Positions 42,505-51,228 are shown, counted from the first letter of the stretch. The stretch is DNA of 64,000 nucleotides from SIG565 sp045590755 (GCA_045590755.1 JAZNRP010000024.1:124001-188000), one strand, 5' to 3'. Translations and numbers: made by a program. The notes: a model not told the origin generated them from the sequence alone.

Positions 42505-42895
42505 AGTCTGTCCGCAATGCGGAGCAGAAAATGAAATGCAATGGGATTTTGAGCAGTATGGGTTGAACGCTTTCTGCCCGGTCTGCGGAACACAGATGCT
42601 CCTCTGCGATGAATGTATGCACCGAGACGAGTTTGACAGTGGTTGTGCTAAATGTAAGCACAGTAAGGACCTGACAGACCGCAAATATCATTTCGTAAAA
42701 GATGGCGGACCTGCCTACGATGTAGAAATCACCGAGGTTATGAAAAAGACTGTTTCGGTGAACGCAGTAACAGCAGAAGAGGCAGAACTCGAAGTCGCCT
42801 GTAGATACAAAGATGGAGATTACCTCCTTGACGAAGACTCCGTTAAGAATATCAAGATAGTTGCCGTGGCGAGATTATCAACCCCGGCAGAATAG
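42482..42895 (+). CDS. Protein with two zinc-ribbon segments
   Basis: 137 residues from ATG 42482 after CAGGAGG. Cysteine sets: CPQCGAENEMQWDFE / FCPVCGTQMLLC and CMHRDEFDSGCAKCKHS. C-terminal half strand-rich with VEITEVMKKTVSVNA. Unknown function. Confidence 0.8.
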   Translation: MNKITVVEVCPQCGAENEMQWDFEQYGLNAFCPVCGTQMLLCDECMHRDEFDSGCAKCKHSKDLTDRKYHFVKDGGPAYDVEITEVMKKTVSVNAVTAEEAELEVACRYKDGDYLLDEDSVKNIKIVAVARLSTPAE

Positions 42896-42903
42896 GAGAA
42901 AAG

Positions 42904-43389
42904 ATGGAAAGGCTTTTATACAGACACGAAATCGGCGGCATCCACAGAATTTGTCATCATCCTGCACACAGAGAGGGCGATGCACCTTGTTATAACTGCC
43001 CGAGTAGAGCGAAGTGCAATGCCGCAATCTACACGAAATTGGCAGATTACGAAGAGCTTGGATACAGCCCCGAAGAGTTGTCAGTTCTTATCGAGACCTA
43101 CGTTCCCGATTATGAAAGAGACAGCAAGAAAAAAGAAAATAGGCTGATTAACAAGGTCTATGACAAAGTCAACAATATGACCCAAGAGCAGATGCTTGAT
43201 TTAGTTTTCGAGCAATACGATGAATACTGCAACGTTTGTTCGATGAGAGCAAGATGCTCGGGAATGTCGCACGGCCCGAGCGGACCCATTTTCCCGCCTT
43301 GTTCGGATGGCTTCGGTCAAAGAATACTTGACCGTGCCGCTCTATACAACGAGACGGCAGAAATCCTTATGGAGCAGGAGGAAGAATGA
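42904..43389 (+). CDS. Phage accessory protein, RLAEYEDLG-type family relative
   Basis: 161 residues after TAGGAGAAA. Contains CHHPAHREGDAPCYNCPSRAKC and KLADYEELGYSPEELSVLIE, a known recurrent phage motif of unknown role, and CNVCSMRARCSGM. Its pairing with the next gene (same motif) suggests duplicates. Confidence 0.75.
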   Translation: MERLLYRHEIGGIHRICHHPAHREGDAPCYNCPSRAKCNAAIYTKLADYEELGYSPEELSVLIETYVPDYERDSKKKENRLINKVYDKVNNMTQEQMLDLVFEQYDEYCNVCSMRARCSGMSHGPSGPIFPPCSDGFGQRILDRAALYNETAEILMEQEEE

Positions 43390-43721
43390 TGAAGCGTTTG
43401 ACAATGAGAAATGCAGATGGTTCGGTATCACAACCTACCGCTACAACAGTCGAAGATGTTTTCTATCGACTCGCTGAATATGAAGACCTCGGCAAGACTC
43501 CCGAAGAACTTCGCCAAATCCTCATCCGTTACCGTGCTCTTGCTTTTAATGCAAAAATGAAAGAACTTGAAAAATCGGGACTTCGTTCGGGTGGATGGGA
43601 TGAAAAGACAGACAAAACTGCGATTGTTCGCCCCGGAAAAACCGAGAATGAAAATAAGATAGTCGGATACATCGACCGAGACCTAAATATCGAGTGGCTT
43701 GATGGATATGTGCCCGACTGA
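43386..43721 (+). CDS. Phage protein with RLAEYEDLG motif
   Basis: 111 residues, ATG overlapping the previous stop. Contains VFYRLAEYEDLGKTPEELRQIL, the most common small phage motif I recognise here. C-terminus charged. Function unknown. Confidence 0.75.
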   Translation: MMKRLTMRNADGSVSQPTATTVEDVFYRLAEYEDLGKTPEELRQILIRYRALAFNAKMKELEKSGLRSGGWDEKTDKTAIVRPGKTENENKIVGYIDRDLNIEWLDGYVPD

Positions 43722-43737
43722 AAGGAAGTGAAAAGGA

Positions 43738-44109
43738 ATGGCAAGAGGCAGACAGCAGAAATGGATATGCAAAACCTGTAAGGCTGAGTTTTCGGTGCAG
43801 AATACTGCTCCGAAGTTTTGCTGTTCCTGCGGTTCTGCAAATATAGGTCGAGCACCAAGCCCTGAACTGCTTGAAAACTACGAGTTTTACGACCGAGAGA
43901 TTAGGTCCCTTGCAAAAGAACTGAACGAAGCCTATGAGCTGTATGCGGATAAGAAAACCGAATACGACAAGGTTCTTGCCTATTGGCGACAGCAGTATCG
44001 CAGAGGATATATCACGAAAGAGCAGTTGACTGAATACGCAGAACTATTCAAAGGCTCGAAATCATCAGGAGGCACCGCAAATGGCAAAGATGAAGAAACC
44101 GAGCAGTAG
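43738..44109 (+). CDS. Zinc-ribbon protein with helical tail
   Basis: 123 residues. N-terminal knuckles WICKTCKAEFSVQNTAPKF and CCSCGSANIG; then a long helical region (ELLENYEFYDREIRSLAK). Resembles a nucleic-acid-associated ribbon. Ends 29 bp inside the next gene. Confidence 0.75.
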   Translation: MARGRQQKWICKTCKAEFSVQNTAPKFCCSCGSANIGRAPSPELLENYEFYDREIRSLAKELNEAYELYADKKTEYDKVLAYWRQQYRRGYITKEQLTEYAELFKGSKSSGGTANGKDEETEQ

Positions 44110-44317
44110 CGATACCTGTCCCGAAGCGATATTTCCACTCGGAAAAGGGCTGCCGCTATGTATGTTCGATATTTGCAGAGAGCACCGGATACACGGAGTT
44201 AAACTGCAAGACATCCCAATGTGCGGACTGCCTAAATTCTGTTACAAGGTGCAGTTCGAGCAGAAACAGATGCAAGAAGAGCAAAACAAGTCCGTAGGAG
44301 CCATTTCTACGGATTGA
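44081..44317 (+). CDS. Small protein ending inside element copy D
   Basis: 78 residues. The last codons (SVGAISTD) are read from the first block of the two-block element, so the true end may be artificial. N-terminal part has CPEAIFPLGKGLPLCMFDICR. Unknown function. Confidence 0.6.
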   Translation: MAKMKKPSSSDTCPEAIFPLGKGLPLCMFDICREHRIHGVKLQDIPMCGLPKFCYKVQFEQKQMQEEQNKSVGAISTD

Positions 44318-44370
44318 AACATACAATCCATCATCCCGGTTAATTCCATTGGTTTTAGGTGACCTTTTAG
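44291..44370 (+). repeat. Conserved two-block intergenic element, copy D
   Basis: TCCGTAGGAGCCATTTCTACGGAT at 44291 (perfect 7-bp stem TCCGTAG/CTACGGA) and TTTTAGGTGACCTTTTAGG at 44353; spacing of 63 nt between block starts. The gap ends with ATTACCGATTGGATAT at about 44377. Confidence 0.7.
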
Positions 44371-44422
44371 GCGTAAATTACCGATTGGATATACGGAGAG
44401 TAGATTGTGGAAAGGATGTGCG

Positions 44423-44659
44423 ATGAACTATTACGCTGTGTACTCCGCAAAGACAGGCGATTTACTCGCCGAGGGCACCGCAAGGGAGTGCAGAAAGAAG
44501 CTCGGAAATGCGAGTCTTGACTCGTTCTACGCTATGGTAAACAGAGCCAAGCGTGGTATCAATAAAAGTTATCGGGTTGTTATCAAGAAAGGTGGAGAAA
44601 CCGATTATCCGGTCCTTGGCAAGAATGACCCGATGTATAAACCGAAAGGAGATGACTAA
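44423..44659 (+). CDS. Small uncharacterised protein
   Basis: 78 residues from ATG 44423 after GGAAAGGATG. Strand and helix (YYAVYSAKTGDLLAEGTARE). No known family. Confidence 0.7.
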   Translation: MNYYAVYSAKTGDLLAEGTARECRKKLGNASLDSFYAMVNRAKRGINKSYRVVIKKGGETDYPVLGKNDPMYKPKGDD

Positions 44660-44661
44660 GG

Positions 44662-44934
44662 TTGACCCCGGAACAACTTTTGAAACTGTTAGCCTATATC
44701 AAGGAGAATAATTCTTGGGGCGAAAAGATGTACGAATGTGTTTGTGAGAGAAACCGCAGAGCCATCAAATATGTGAATGTGGTTTGGGACAGCAGAGACA
44801 ATACGGTGTTTTCAATCGAATTAAGACCCGGAGGTGGCGAAGGAAGAAAGTTTAGAGTTGACTCTCCGCCTGAGCTCGAAGCGGTCTATAAATGGTTGGA
44901 TACACCCTTGAATAAGGAGAAGAAAAATGGTTGA
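44662..44934 (+). CDS. Uncharacterised small protein (TTG start)
   Basis: 90 residues from TTG 44662 after AAAGGAGATG. Contains strand-rich VWDSRDNTVFSIELRPGGGE. No known family. Confidence 0.65.
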   Translation: MTPEQLLKLLAYIKENNSWGEKMYECVCERNRRAIKYVNVVWDSRDNTVFSIELRPGGGEGRKFRVDSPPELEAVYKWLDTPLNKEKKNG

Positions 44935-45700
44935 AAACTTTGGCAAATGGGTGCATTGCACCTCATATCTGAAGACTGTCAGGGACGGAAGATGCCTCGA
45001 AACCGTAAGAGGCGATGGAGAAATCGAAGAAGTTCGATACGTAGGCACCGGAGATGACATCCCTGATAAGTGCGAGTGCGAGGGTTCGCTCGAATTTTTG
45101 AAGACCTACTACGAGAAAAAACAGGTCGAATTCGATGGCGTTCTCGTAGGAACGAAAAAGATAGTCGTGGACGGATACCTGTACGCAGATACCGATTATC
45201 ACCCTTATGTTGGTGAACACATCGTAGTTGGCAAGCAGGCGAACACGACCGTTTTGTGCGGTATCGTTTTCTTTGGCAACAATCAGAAACGGTACGTCCC
45301 TATGGACGACCTCGAAGTTATTCCCGATGAGATGAGAGGAGTGATTGTTCCACCTTGTTCGGTCGGAGAAACGGTTTATGTAATCGTTTCCTGCGGCGAC
45401 ATTATGATGCACCACGACAACGATTATCTGACCGGAACGGGTGCTATCGAATGTCCGTTTGAGAACGACTGTGATAAGGACGATTGCAATGACGAATACC
45501 TTCGAGTTGTGAAAACGGTATGCAGCGGAATTTATCAAGACGAAGCATCGCTTTCTGTTTATTTGAAAGACATTAGCAGAACGTTCTATTCGTTCGATTT
45601 CGGCAATTCGGTTTTCATCGGAGAAAATGCAGAAAAACTCGCCAACAAAGCACTCAGGAGGATGCAGGAAAATGTGGATAGTAAAGAAAGTTGTAGATGA
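44927..45700 (+). CDS. Phage accessory protein of the VPPCSVGETVYVI family
   Basis: 257 residues after AAGGAGAAG; overlaps the previous gene by 8 bp. Contains IVPPCSVGETVYVIVSCGD and ECPFENDCDKDDCND, recurrent in phage proteins. It ends with a helix (ENAEKLANKALRRMQEN). Function unknown. Confidence 0.75.
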   Translation: MVENFGKWVHCTSYLKTVRDGRCLETVRGDGEIEEVRYVGTGDDIPDKCECEGSLEFLKTYYEKKQVEFDGVLVGTKKIVVDGYLYADTDYHPYVGEHIVVGKQANTTVLCGIVFFGNNQKRYVPMDDLEVIPDEMRGVIVPPCSVGETVYVIVSCGDIMMHHDNDYLTGTGAIECPFENDCDKDDCNDEYLRVVKTVCSGIYQDEASLSVYLKDISRTFYSFDFGNSVFIGENAEKLANKALRRMQENVDSKESCR

Positions 45701-46073
45701 CGGCATAGAATATCTACCCGATATTGTCGAAACAGATTTCTTTGAACTTTGGGAGCAGTCTCAATACAACGGCAAAAACTCGAAAGAGCTGAACCTCGTG
45801 GCAGGACTATACAAAGCCTTGTCAGAGCGAGAGAATTACTATCAGGACAATACGCCCACCGCTTTCGGAAATCCCGAATACAGCCTGCTTGTAGGCACCG
45901 TAAACGGATTTATTCAGGGTGCAGGGTTGGAAATGGATGAAGACGAAAAGCATTTCATCATCAGGAAAGGTAAACGCAAGATTTTGGTTGTTGATAAAAT
46001 CAAGCGTAACCCCGGATACTTCGAGGCGAAACGTGAAGCGGCAAAAGCGTTAAGAGATGTTTTAGGAGGTTAG
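45672..46073 (+). CDS. Uncharacterised accessory protein
   Basis: 133 residues from ATG 45672 after CAGGAGGATG; overlaps the previous gene by 29 bp. Helical with a basic C-terminus (KGKRKILVVDKIKRNPGYFE). No known family. Confidence 0.7.
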   Translation: MWIVKKVVDDGIEYLPDIVETDFFELWEQSQYNGKNSKELNLVAGLYKALSERENYYQDNTPTAFGNPEYSLLVGTVNGFIQGAGLEMDEDEKHFIIRKGKRKILVVDKIKRNPGYFEAKREAAKALRDVLGG

Positions 46074-46076
46074 GAA

Positions 46077-46712
46077 ATGCACGTAATGTATAGCATACAA
46101 CCTGATTGGTGCTTCAAGATTTTTAATGTAATCGGGCACAGAGCTGACGGAACCCCGATTTACGAAAAGTCCGTTGAGGTGAGAAAGAATATCCCCAAAC
46201 TCCCGGTCCCGTTTCGTGGGCTCGTTTACTGCACAAAACCAAAGTCGCAAAAAGATAAAGGACTTTGCATAGATGAGGGCAAACTCGGTTTTGTTTTCAA
46301 ATGCAATTACGAAGCGGCTGAAAAATTCGGAATGACCTTGCTCGACGGTAAAGTTATCGGAGAATTTGTTTGCGATGAAATTACCGAAATGTATGTTGGA
46401 AGAGTGGGAACCGATGAAAACGGCGGATATATTTGTCTCGATACTACTTCGGATGTCCTGAGAAAACAGGCTTGTTTAACAGAAAAGCAACTGTACGACT
46501 ATTCCAACGGCGGAAAACTTTATGGCCTGCATCTTTCCGAGGTGAAGTTGTATCCCAAACCGAAGGATTTGATTTGCTTCAGAAAACCCTGTAAAAACGA
46601 ATTGTACTGTGAAGAGTGTGGTATGTATCGAGAACACGAAAGCAAGTGCGGAAACGAAGCTCTTATAATGTACCGTGCCCCGCAGTCTTGGTGTTATGCG
46701 GAGGTGATTTAG
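46077..46712 (+). CDS. Uncharacterised protein with C-terminal cysteine motifs
   Basis: 211 residues after TAGGAGGTTA. The C-terminus has CKNELYCEECGMYREHESKC, a possible zinc site. N-terminal region strand-rich. No known family. Confidence 0.75.
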   Translation: MHVMYSIQPDWCFKIFNVIGHRADGTPIYEKSVEVRKNIPKLPVPFRGLVYCTKPKSQKDKGLCIDEGKLGFVFKCNYEAAEKFGMTLLDGKVIGEFVCDEITEMYVGRVGTDENGGYICLDTTSDVLRKQACLTEKQLYDYSNGGKLYGLHLSEVKLYPKPKDLICFRKPCKNELYCEECGMYREHESKCGNEALIMYRAPQSWCYAEVI

Positions 46713-46713
46713 A

Positions 46714-46998
46714 GTGAAAGAAATTATCAATAGAAAAATATTGTCATTAGGTTATCCCAAAAAATATGATATTTTGTTTGTTTCTCAAATGCCTTTTGTA
46801 AGTAGCGACGGAAGAGAGATGGAGGTTATTTTATACAACAGTTTTGAGCACGCCTTAAAATGGAAACTAAAAAAAGAGGCGAAAGCTGCCCTTTCGATGT
46901 TCCCCGGATGGGCGAAGAAAAGACATAAAATCGTAAAAATTGGAAACTTTTCCACAGGGTATAATTATGCAATCAAAATGAGGAGGAAGGTGCTCTAA
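46714..46998 (+). CDS. Uncharacterised basic protein, AT-rich gene
   Basis: 94 residues from GTG 46714. The gene is noticeably richer in AT than its neighbours. Its pattern (EHALKWKLKKEAKAALSMFPGWAKKRHKIV) is shared with the next gene, so the two are probably diverged paralogues. No known family. Confidence 0.7.
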   Translation: MKEIINRKILSLGYPKKYDILFVSQMPFVSSDGREMEVILYNSFEHALKWKLKKEAKAALSMFPGWAKKRHKIVKIGNFSTGYNYAIKMRRKVL

Positions 46999-47000
46999 AT

Positions 47001-47564
47001 ATGAACGAGGTAAAATATGTATTGGCTTTGAACCCGTATGCCCGAAGCAATGACTCCTGTTTTATATCTACCTTGAAACACGAATTCAAAGGTATGAAAG
47101 AAGTTCTCGGGTATAGCACCGTCGAGGGATGTTTGAAGTTTGATGACATCGGCTCCGCACTAAAAGCCCTTGATGATATGCCTACTTGGGCGGAAGGCAA
47201 ACACCAAATAGTAGCAGTAAAATACACAGGAGCGTATTGGTGGGTTGATTGCTACCTATTGCATATCGCAAGAGCTGCTATTAGATTTCACGAGGTCGGT
47301 AAGCCGGATGAATGGAAGACATATTTCGATTTCCGACACGCCAATATTTTGAACCGAATGAGAAAAGAAGGCATCGTTTTTGATAAAACCGATTATCAGC
47401 AAGGTTTTATCACGAACGAAAGTGTTATGCACTTTGTCACACGTCAAGAGGCGGCAGGGATTGCTTTTTACGCAAAGCAGATAAACGAACGAAAGCCTCA
47501 GCTTTTCTCTGAAGATTTGTGGGATATAAACGGAAATTCAATAAAGGAGCGTGGAGCGAAGTGA
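47001..47564 (+). CDS. Uncharacterised protein, paralogue of upstream gene
   Basis: 187 residues after AAGGTGCTCTA. The segment FDDIGSALKALDDMPTWAEGKHQIV parallels the upstream gene. C-terminal part helical. No known family. Confidence 0.75.
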   Translation: MNEVKYVLALNPYARSNDSCFISTLKHEFKGMKEVLGYSTVEGCLKFDDIGSALKALDDMPTWAEGKHQIVAVKYTGAYWWVDCYLLHIARAAIRFHEVGKPDEWKTYFDFRHANILNRMRKEGIVFDKTDYQQGFITNESVMHFVTRQEAAGIAFYAKQINERKPQLFSEDLWDINGNSIKERGAK

Positions 47565-47974
47565 ACTGTGAGAGATGCGATTACTGTCAGTATCCCCGGA
47601 CTCCCGATGACAACAACGGTCTATGTAAATGCAAAGCAATGAAAAGAAAGACCATTGATGTCTATGTAGGCGGTGGCGAAACGCCTGATTGGTGCCCCAT
47701 CAAAGATATGACACCGGAAGAAGTTCTGCACGAAATCTCTACTCAGGTATTCAGAAACACCGATGACTGCGAGATGAAAGTCTCAAAGAGGTGCTATAAG
47801 GGTATCGTAAGTGCCGTAGAAAGAATGATACCCCGTAAACCTTACGAGCGAGACTTATGGGAACTCGGAACCGCAACAGGATATGGTTGCTCGACCTGTG
47901 GATATGAGTTTCCTGTTGGATACACAGGCAAATACTGTAAAGAGTGCGGTCAAAAAATAGGTTGGGAGAAATGA
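47561..47974 (+). CDS. Cysteine-rich protein with two zinc-ribbon sets
   Basis: 137 residues from GTG 47561 after AAAGGAG. Sets: CERCDYCQYPRTPDDNNGLCKC and GCSTCGYEFPVGYTGKYCKECGQK. Middle acidic helix. Unknown function. Confidence 0.75.
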   Translation: MNCERCDYCQYPRTPDDNNGLCKCKAMKRKTIDVYVGGGETPDWCPIKDMTPEEVLHEISTQVFRNTDDCEMKVSKRCYKGIVSAVERMIPRKPYERDLWELGTATGYGCSTCGYEFPVGYTGKYCKECGQKIGWEK

Positions 47975-47975
47975 T

Positions 47976-48152
47976 ATGAAAGTCAAGTTATGTAAGACCT
48001 GTAACTGCTATAAGCGGCGAGTATGGTCCTCATCCTACAAGCCGAAGAATTACCACGAAATCGGCGTATCTCACGCATACGCTTGGTGCACCAAGCACAA
48101 TAAGAGGTGTTTGGAGGTGAAGCGATGTGATGGACCGTCAAGAAGCGTTTGA
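47976..48152 (+). CDS. Small basic zinc-knuckle protein
   Basis: 58 residues from ATG 47976, right after the previous stop. CKTCNCYKRRVWS near the N-terminus and CTKHNKRCLEVKRC near the end. Overlaps the next gene by 23 bp. Confidence 0.65.
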   Translation: MKVKLCKTCNCYKRRVWSSSYKPKNYHEIGVSHAYAWCTKHNKRCLEVKRCDGPSRSV

Positions 48153-48414
48153 TAACTTTATGGGCTTCAAAATCGTTGCTACAGAGCTCTGTTCTCACAG
48201 AGAGCCTGCTCGCCGACACAAAAAGAAAAGAATTGCGAAGAAGTGGCTTAAAAGGTACGGATACAGGCTTGTTCCGAATAACAGCGTCACGGTCTTCAAG
48301 ACAGGGCGGGTTATGTATTGCCACCCTTCGATTTATTCAAAAGTAATGGAACAGATTAAGGAGATGAACGGAAATGGAAGTATTGTTCAGGGGTCAGACG
48401 AGACGCTTGGGTGA
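48130..48414 (+). CDS. Uncharacterised protein
   Basis: 94 residues from ATG 48130 after GAGGTGAAG. Basic helices (REPARRHKKKRIAKKWLKRY). No known family. Confidence 0.7.
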   Translation: MDRQEAFDNFMGFKIVATELCSHREPARRHKKKRIAKKWLKRYGYRLVPNNSVTVFKTGRVMYCHPSIYSKVMEQIKEMNGNGSIVQGSDETLG

Positions 48415-48829
48415 AAAAATCAGGATGAACGGTGAAAAGGTGCCGAGTAATTGGGCTTACGGCGGCATCTGCAAAGGTCCGGGGGCTTTTTCGATTATCT
48501 ACGGAGATATGAACGTAGAGAAAGAAAGCCCTATCGAAAAGTTTGTAGTTTACACCGACACGGTTGGAATGTTTACAGGCAAGATACTTAACGGCGAAAA
48601 GCTATTCCAAGATGACATCGTCGAATGGTACGAAGATGTCGATGATAGTTGGGGCTACACAAAAGAAGTTCACGGTTATTCTCTTGTGGTTTGGGATGAA
48701 GAGAATTTCTGTTGGGCTTTTATGTCTGATGATGGCAAGAAAACCCCGTTCAACGATTGGACTTGGGAGAATTGTCAAATTGCAGGCAACATCCACGACC
48801 ATCCCGATTTGTTTGAGGTGAAAATATGA
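48374..48829 (+). CDS. YopX family protein
   Basis: 151 residues; starts inside the previous gene. Matches the YopX pattern: KFVVYTDTVGMFTGKILNGEKLFQDDIVEW, then VVWDEENFCWAF and the C-terminal ENCQIAGNIHDHPDLF. YopX-type proteins are common in phage genomes; the role is unknown. The N-terminal residues (EVLFRGQTRRLGEKIRMNGEK) fit the family. Confidence 0.85.
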   Translation: MEVLFRGQTRRLGEKIRMNGEKVPSNWAYGGICKGPGAFSIIYGDMNVEKESPIEKFVVYTDTVGMFTGKILNGEKLFQDDIVEWYEDVDDSWGYTKEVHGYSLVVWDEENFCWAFMSDDGKKTPFNDWTWENCQIAGNIHDHPDLFEVKI

Positions 48830-49254
48830 TGAACCACACTATGTTTAAGGCTGTGAGAGAAGACAACGGTGAGCTCGTCAAGGGTTATCTTTGGAGAGGT
48901 GCAGATAGTTGTTATATCATTCCTCACAATCTCGGGGTAGATTACAACCTCGCAACAAATCGAATGACCGCAGTTGCATACCGTGTATTGCCTGAAACGA
49001 TTGAGCAAAGTACAACTGTTTGCGATAAGAACGGCACCGTTATTTATAGCGGCGACAGAGTCAAAACAAAGCAGTTCGGAAAAGACAATGGCAGGGGCGT
49101 TAATTTTAACGACTACGATATATTCACGATTGTTTTCAAAGACGGTCAGTTTTTACTTGAAAACGACACGAGATGCTTCACGTTGACAGCATCCGTATCG
49201 GCTAAACTCGAAATTGTTAAGGAGGATGAAAATGGCACAAACAGTAGTATTTGA
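48826..49254 (+). CDS. Probable YopX-related protein
   Basis: 142 residues, stop-start overlap. Contains MFKAVREDNGELVKGYLWRG and TVCDKNGTVIYSGDRVKTK, a YopX-like N-terminal turn and DKNG-type strand pair. Weaker than the neighbour but likely a relative. Confidence 0.65.
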   Translation: MMNHTMFKAVREDNGELVKGYLWRGADSCYIIPHNLGVDYNLATNRMTAVAYRVLPETIEQSTTVCDKNGTVIYSGDRVKTKQFGKDNGRGVNFNDYDIFTIVFKDGQFLLENDTRCFTLTASVSAKLEIVKEDENGTNSSI

Positions 49255-49594
49255 TTTTGATGGTGTCATCCACAGTTACAAAAGCGGATGGCAAGGGGCG
49301 GATGTTATTCCCGACCCCATCGTTCCCGGCGTAAAGGAGTCGATTGACGAAATTCGTCAGGCAGGATACAAAGTTGTAGTAGTATCTACGAGATGTGCTA
49401 CCGAAAGAGGTATGGCGGCTATCTACGCATACCTTGAAAGAAACGGAGTCGTTGTGGATGATGTTTCAGCGGAGAAACCGCCTGCTATCGTTTATATTGA
49501 CGACAGAGCCATCTGCTTTGATGGTAAACCCGAAACCTTGCTCGATAAAATTAAGGGCTTTCAGCCTTGGTATAAGAAAGGAGAGCTTGAATGA
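49232..49594 (+). CDS. HAD-like phosphatase
   Basis: 120 residues from ATG 49232 after AAGGAGGATG. It begins VVFDFDGVIHSY, the DxD motif I of the HAD superfamily, followed by VVVVSTRCA (motif II, T/S in place) and YIDDRAICFDG (motif IV). A cap domain is not seen because the protein is short. A small cytosolic phosphatase; substrate unknown. Confidence 0.8.
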   Translation: MAQTVVFDFDGVIHSYKSGWQGADVIPDPIVPGVKESIDEIRQAGYKVVVVSTRCATERGMAAIYAYLERNGVVVDDVSAEKPPAIVYIDDRAICFDGKPETLLDKIKGFQPWYKKGELE

Positions 49595-49989
49595 AAACGC
49601 TCGAAGAATTGAAAGTAACCCCGAACCTGCTCATAGGCAGAACCGGAATTGATGGCGGTCAGGGAGAAATCCATTTCGGAAAGATGATTGCCTCGGTTAT
49701 TTGGTCCACGGGAGGCGGATGGGAACACGTTAGCGTGGCTCCGTACCGCAGGTCCTATACTCCATCTTGGGACGAAATGTGCAAAGTCAAGGAAATGTTC
49801 TTCCACGACGATGAGGTTGTAGTGCAGTATCACCCGGCAAAAAGTCAGTATGTGAACATCGTGCCGAACTGCCTGCACTTATGGAGACCTACCGAACAGG
49901 AGATGCCGACACCACCCTCGATTATGGTAGGACCGAGAGCAGACCAAACCGCCGCTGAAATCAGAAAAGATATGGAGGCTCTGTTATGA
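49591..49989 (+). CDS. Uncharacterised accessory protein
   Basis: 132 residues, overlapping the HAD stop by 4 bp. Contains GEIHFGKMIASVIWSTGGGWEHVSVAPY and a central KMFFHDDEV-type strand; C-terminal helix. It resembles phage proteins often annotated as DUF7694-like, not sure. Confidence 0.7.
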   Translation: MKTLEELKVTPNLLIGRTGIDGGQGEIHFGKMIASVIWSTGGGWEHVSVAPYRRSYTPSWDEMCKVKEMFFHDDEVVVQYHPAKSQYVNIVPNCLHLWRPTEQEMPTPPSIMVGPRADQTAAEIRKDMEALL

Positions 49990-50315
49990 ATAACGCCGAA
50001 GCAATTAAGTTTATTGACGGCAGAATGTTAGAACTCGTCTGCACAGCAGAGTTAGAACTGAAAGATGCTCAAAGAAAGCGTATCGACAAAGAAGCGAGTT
50101 TTCTTACCTATGTTCGTGGGCTATGCGAGAGAGCGGAGCCGTTGGATGTAACGAGGTATGAGCATCCCGTAGATATAAAAGCGTTTGACGGCACCGATAA
50201 GGTCGTTACATACAAATGCTATCCCTGTCCGCATTGCGGCAAGTGGGTCGCCAACAACGAGAACCACCGTTTCTGCGAATGGTGCGGTCAGGCACTCGAT
50301 TTTACGGAGGACTGA
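49986..50315 (+). CDS. Zinc-ribbon protein
   Basis: 109 residues, overlapping the previous gene. C-terminal ribbon CPHCGKWVANNENHRFC and CEWCGQAL. N-terminal helix. Unknown role. Confidence 0.75.
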   Translation: MNNAEAIKFIDGRMLELVCTAELELKDAQRKRIDKEASFLTYVRGLCERAEPLDVTRYEHPVDIKAFDGTDKVVTYKCYPCPHCGKWVANNENHRFCEWCGQALDFTED

Positions 50316-50316
50316 T

Positions 50317-50709
50317 ATGGGATACAAGAACGATTTGCGGTATATCGAAAAACGCTTGAACGAAATCTTGGAAGAATTTCAGGCCACCAATGACAAGGCT
50401 CAACATAGAAAACTTAACGAAGAAGCGAGAGTTCTCGCCGATGCAAGAGATGCCATAACGAAACAAATTCCGATAAAACCGAAGCTCGTTTATGGTGAGA
50501 AAACCAACACCCATCGCTTGGGCAGATTGGTTAGTCTGTATTGCCCGGTTTGCGACCGTTTTATAGTCGCATTGTACGAAACGGACGTAGAACGTGGAGG
50601 CGGACTGAAACAGACAGTCAAAGGTTGCTCCGATTGTTTGCAGGCAATAGATTTTTCGGGTTGGTATCACAAAGAACCGGGAGACGAGGAGGTTGTATTT
50701 GATGACTAA
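50317..50709 (+). CDS. Zinc-ribbon protein with coiled coil
   Basis: 130 residues from ATG 50317. N-terminal helix (KNDLRYIEKRLNEILEEF), C-terminal CPVCDRFIVALYETD and CSDCLQAI. Unknown role. Confidence 0.75.
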   Translation: MGYKNDLRYIEKRLNEILEEFQATNDKAQHRKLNEEARVLADARDAITKQIPIKPKLVYGEKTNTHRLGRLVSLYCPVCDRFIVALYETDVERGGGLKQTVKGCSDCLQAIDFSGWYHKEPGDEEVVFDD

Positions 50710-50896
50710 TGTTATTGACGTAAAGTTCTGCATCGGTGACACCGTATATTGCTTGGCTCCCGAATATCGAGGAGTTACGGGCGTTGTGATTAAGAAGTAC
50801 AACCCCACGGCCTGCGAGGAGCAGACGATGATAGAGTGTGCGGATGGGCGACTGTTCCACGCTCCCACAAGATGTTTTTTGAAAATCAGAGCATAA
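50702..50896 (+). CDS. Small strand-rich protein
   Basis: 64 residues from ATG 50702 after GACGAGGAGG. Contains KFCIGDTVYCLAPEYRGVTG, similar in shape to the small VGDTVYxI phage proteins. Function unknown. Confidence 0.7.
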   Translation: MTNVIDVKFCIGDTVYCLAPEYRGVTGVVIKKYNPTACEEQTMIECADGRLFHAPTRCFLKIRA

Positions 50897-50908
50897 AGGA
50901 GAAAAGTT

Positions 50909-51226
50909 ATGATTTGTAAAGTTTGTTTGAAAGAATTCGATGAGGCTGAAAATGTATCTCCGTTAGAGGGATACCCTGTCTGCAAAGAATGTAAGGGTGA
51001 AATCGAGTGCGATAAATGCGGAAACACAGGCAGATTGTTCTACGATGCAGACGAAGACCGTGTGCTTTGTACCGAGTGCTTGATTGAGGTCGCTGAAAAC
51101 AAGGGCTTCTTGAAGACCTCGAAAGTGTATTATGACAAAGATTGGGGCAAAATCGGAGACGATGATTATGGTCCTATCGCAGATTACCTTGTGGGTGCTA
51201 TGGCTTTGAAAGAAGCGGAGGTGTAA
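50909..51226 (+). CDS. Cysteine-rich zinc-ribbon protein
   Basis: 105 residues after AAAGGAGAAA. Three cysteine sets: CKVCLKEF, CKECKGEIECDKCGN and CTECLIEV. Looks like a tandem treble-clef arrangement. Function unknown. Confidence 0.75.
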   Translation: MICKVCLKEFDEAENVSPLEGYPVCKECKGEIECDKCGNTGRLFYDADEDRVLCTECLIEVAENKGFLKTSKVYYDKDWGKIGDDDYGPIADYLVGAMALKEAEV

Positions 51227-51228
51227 TT

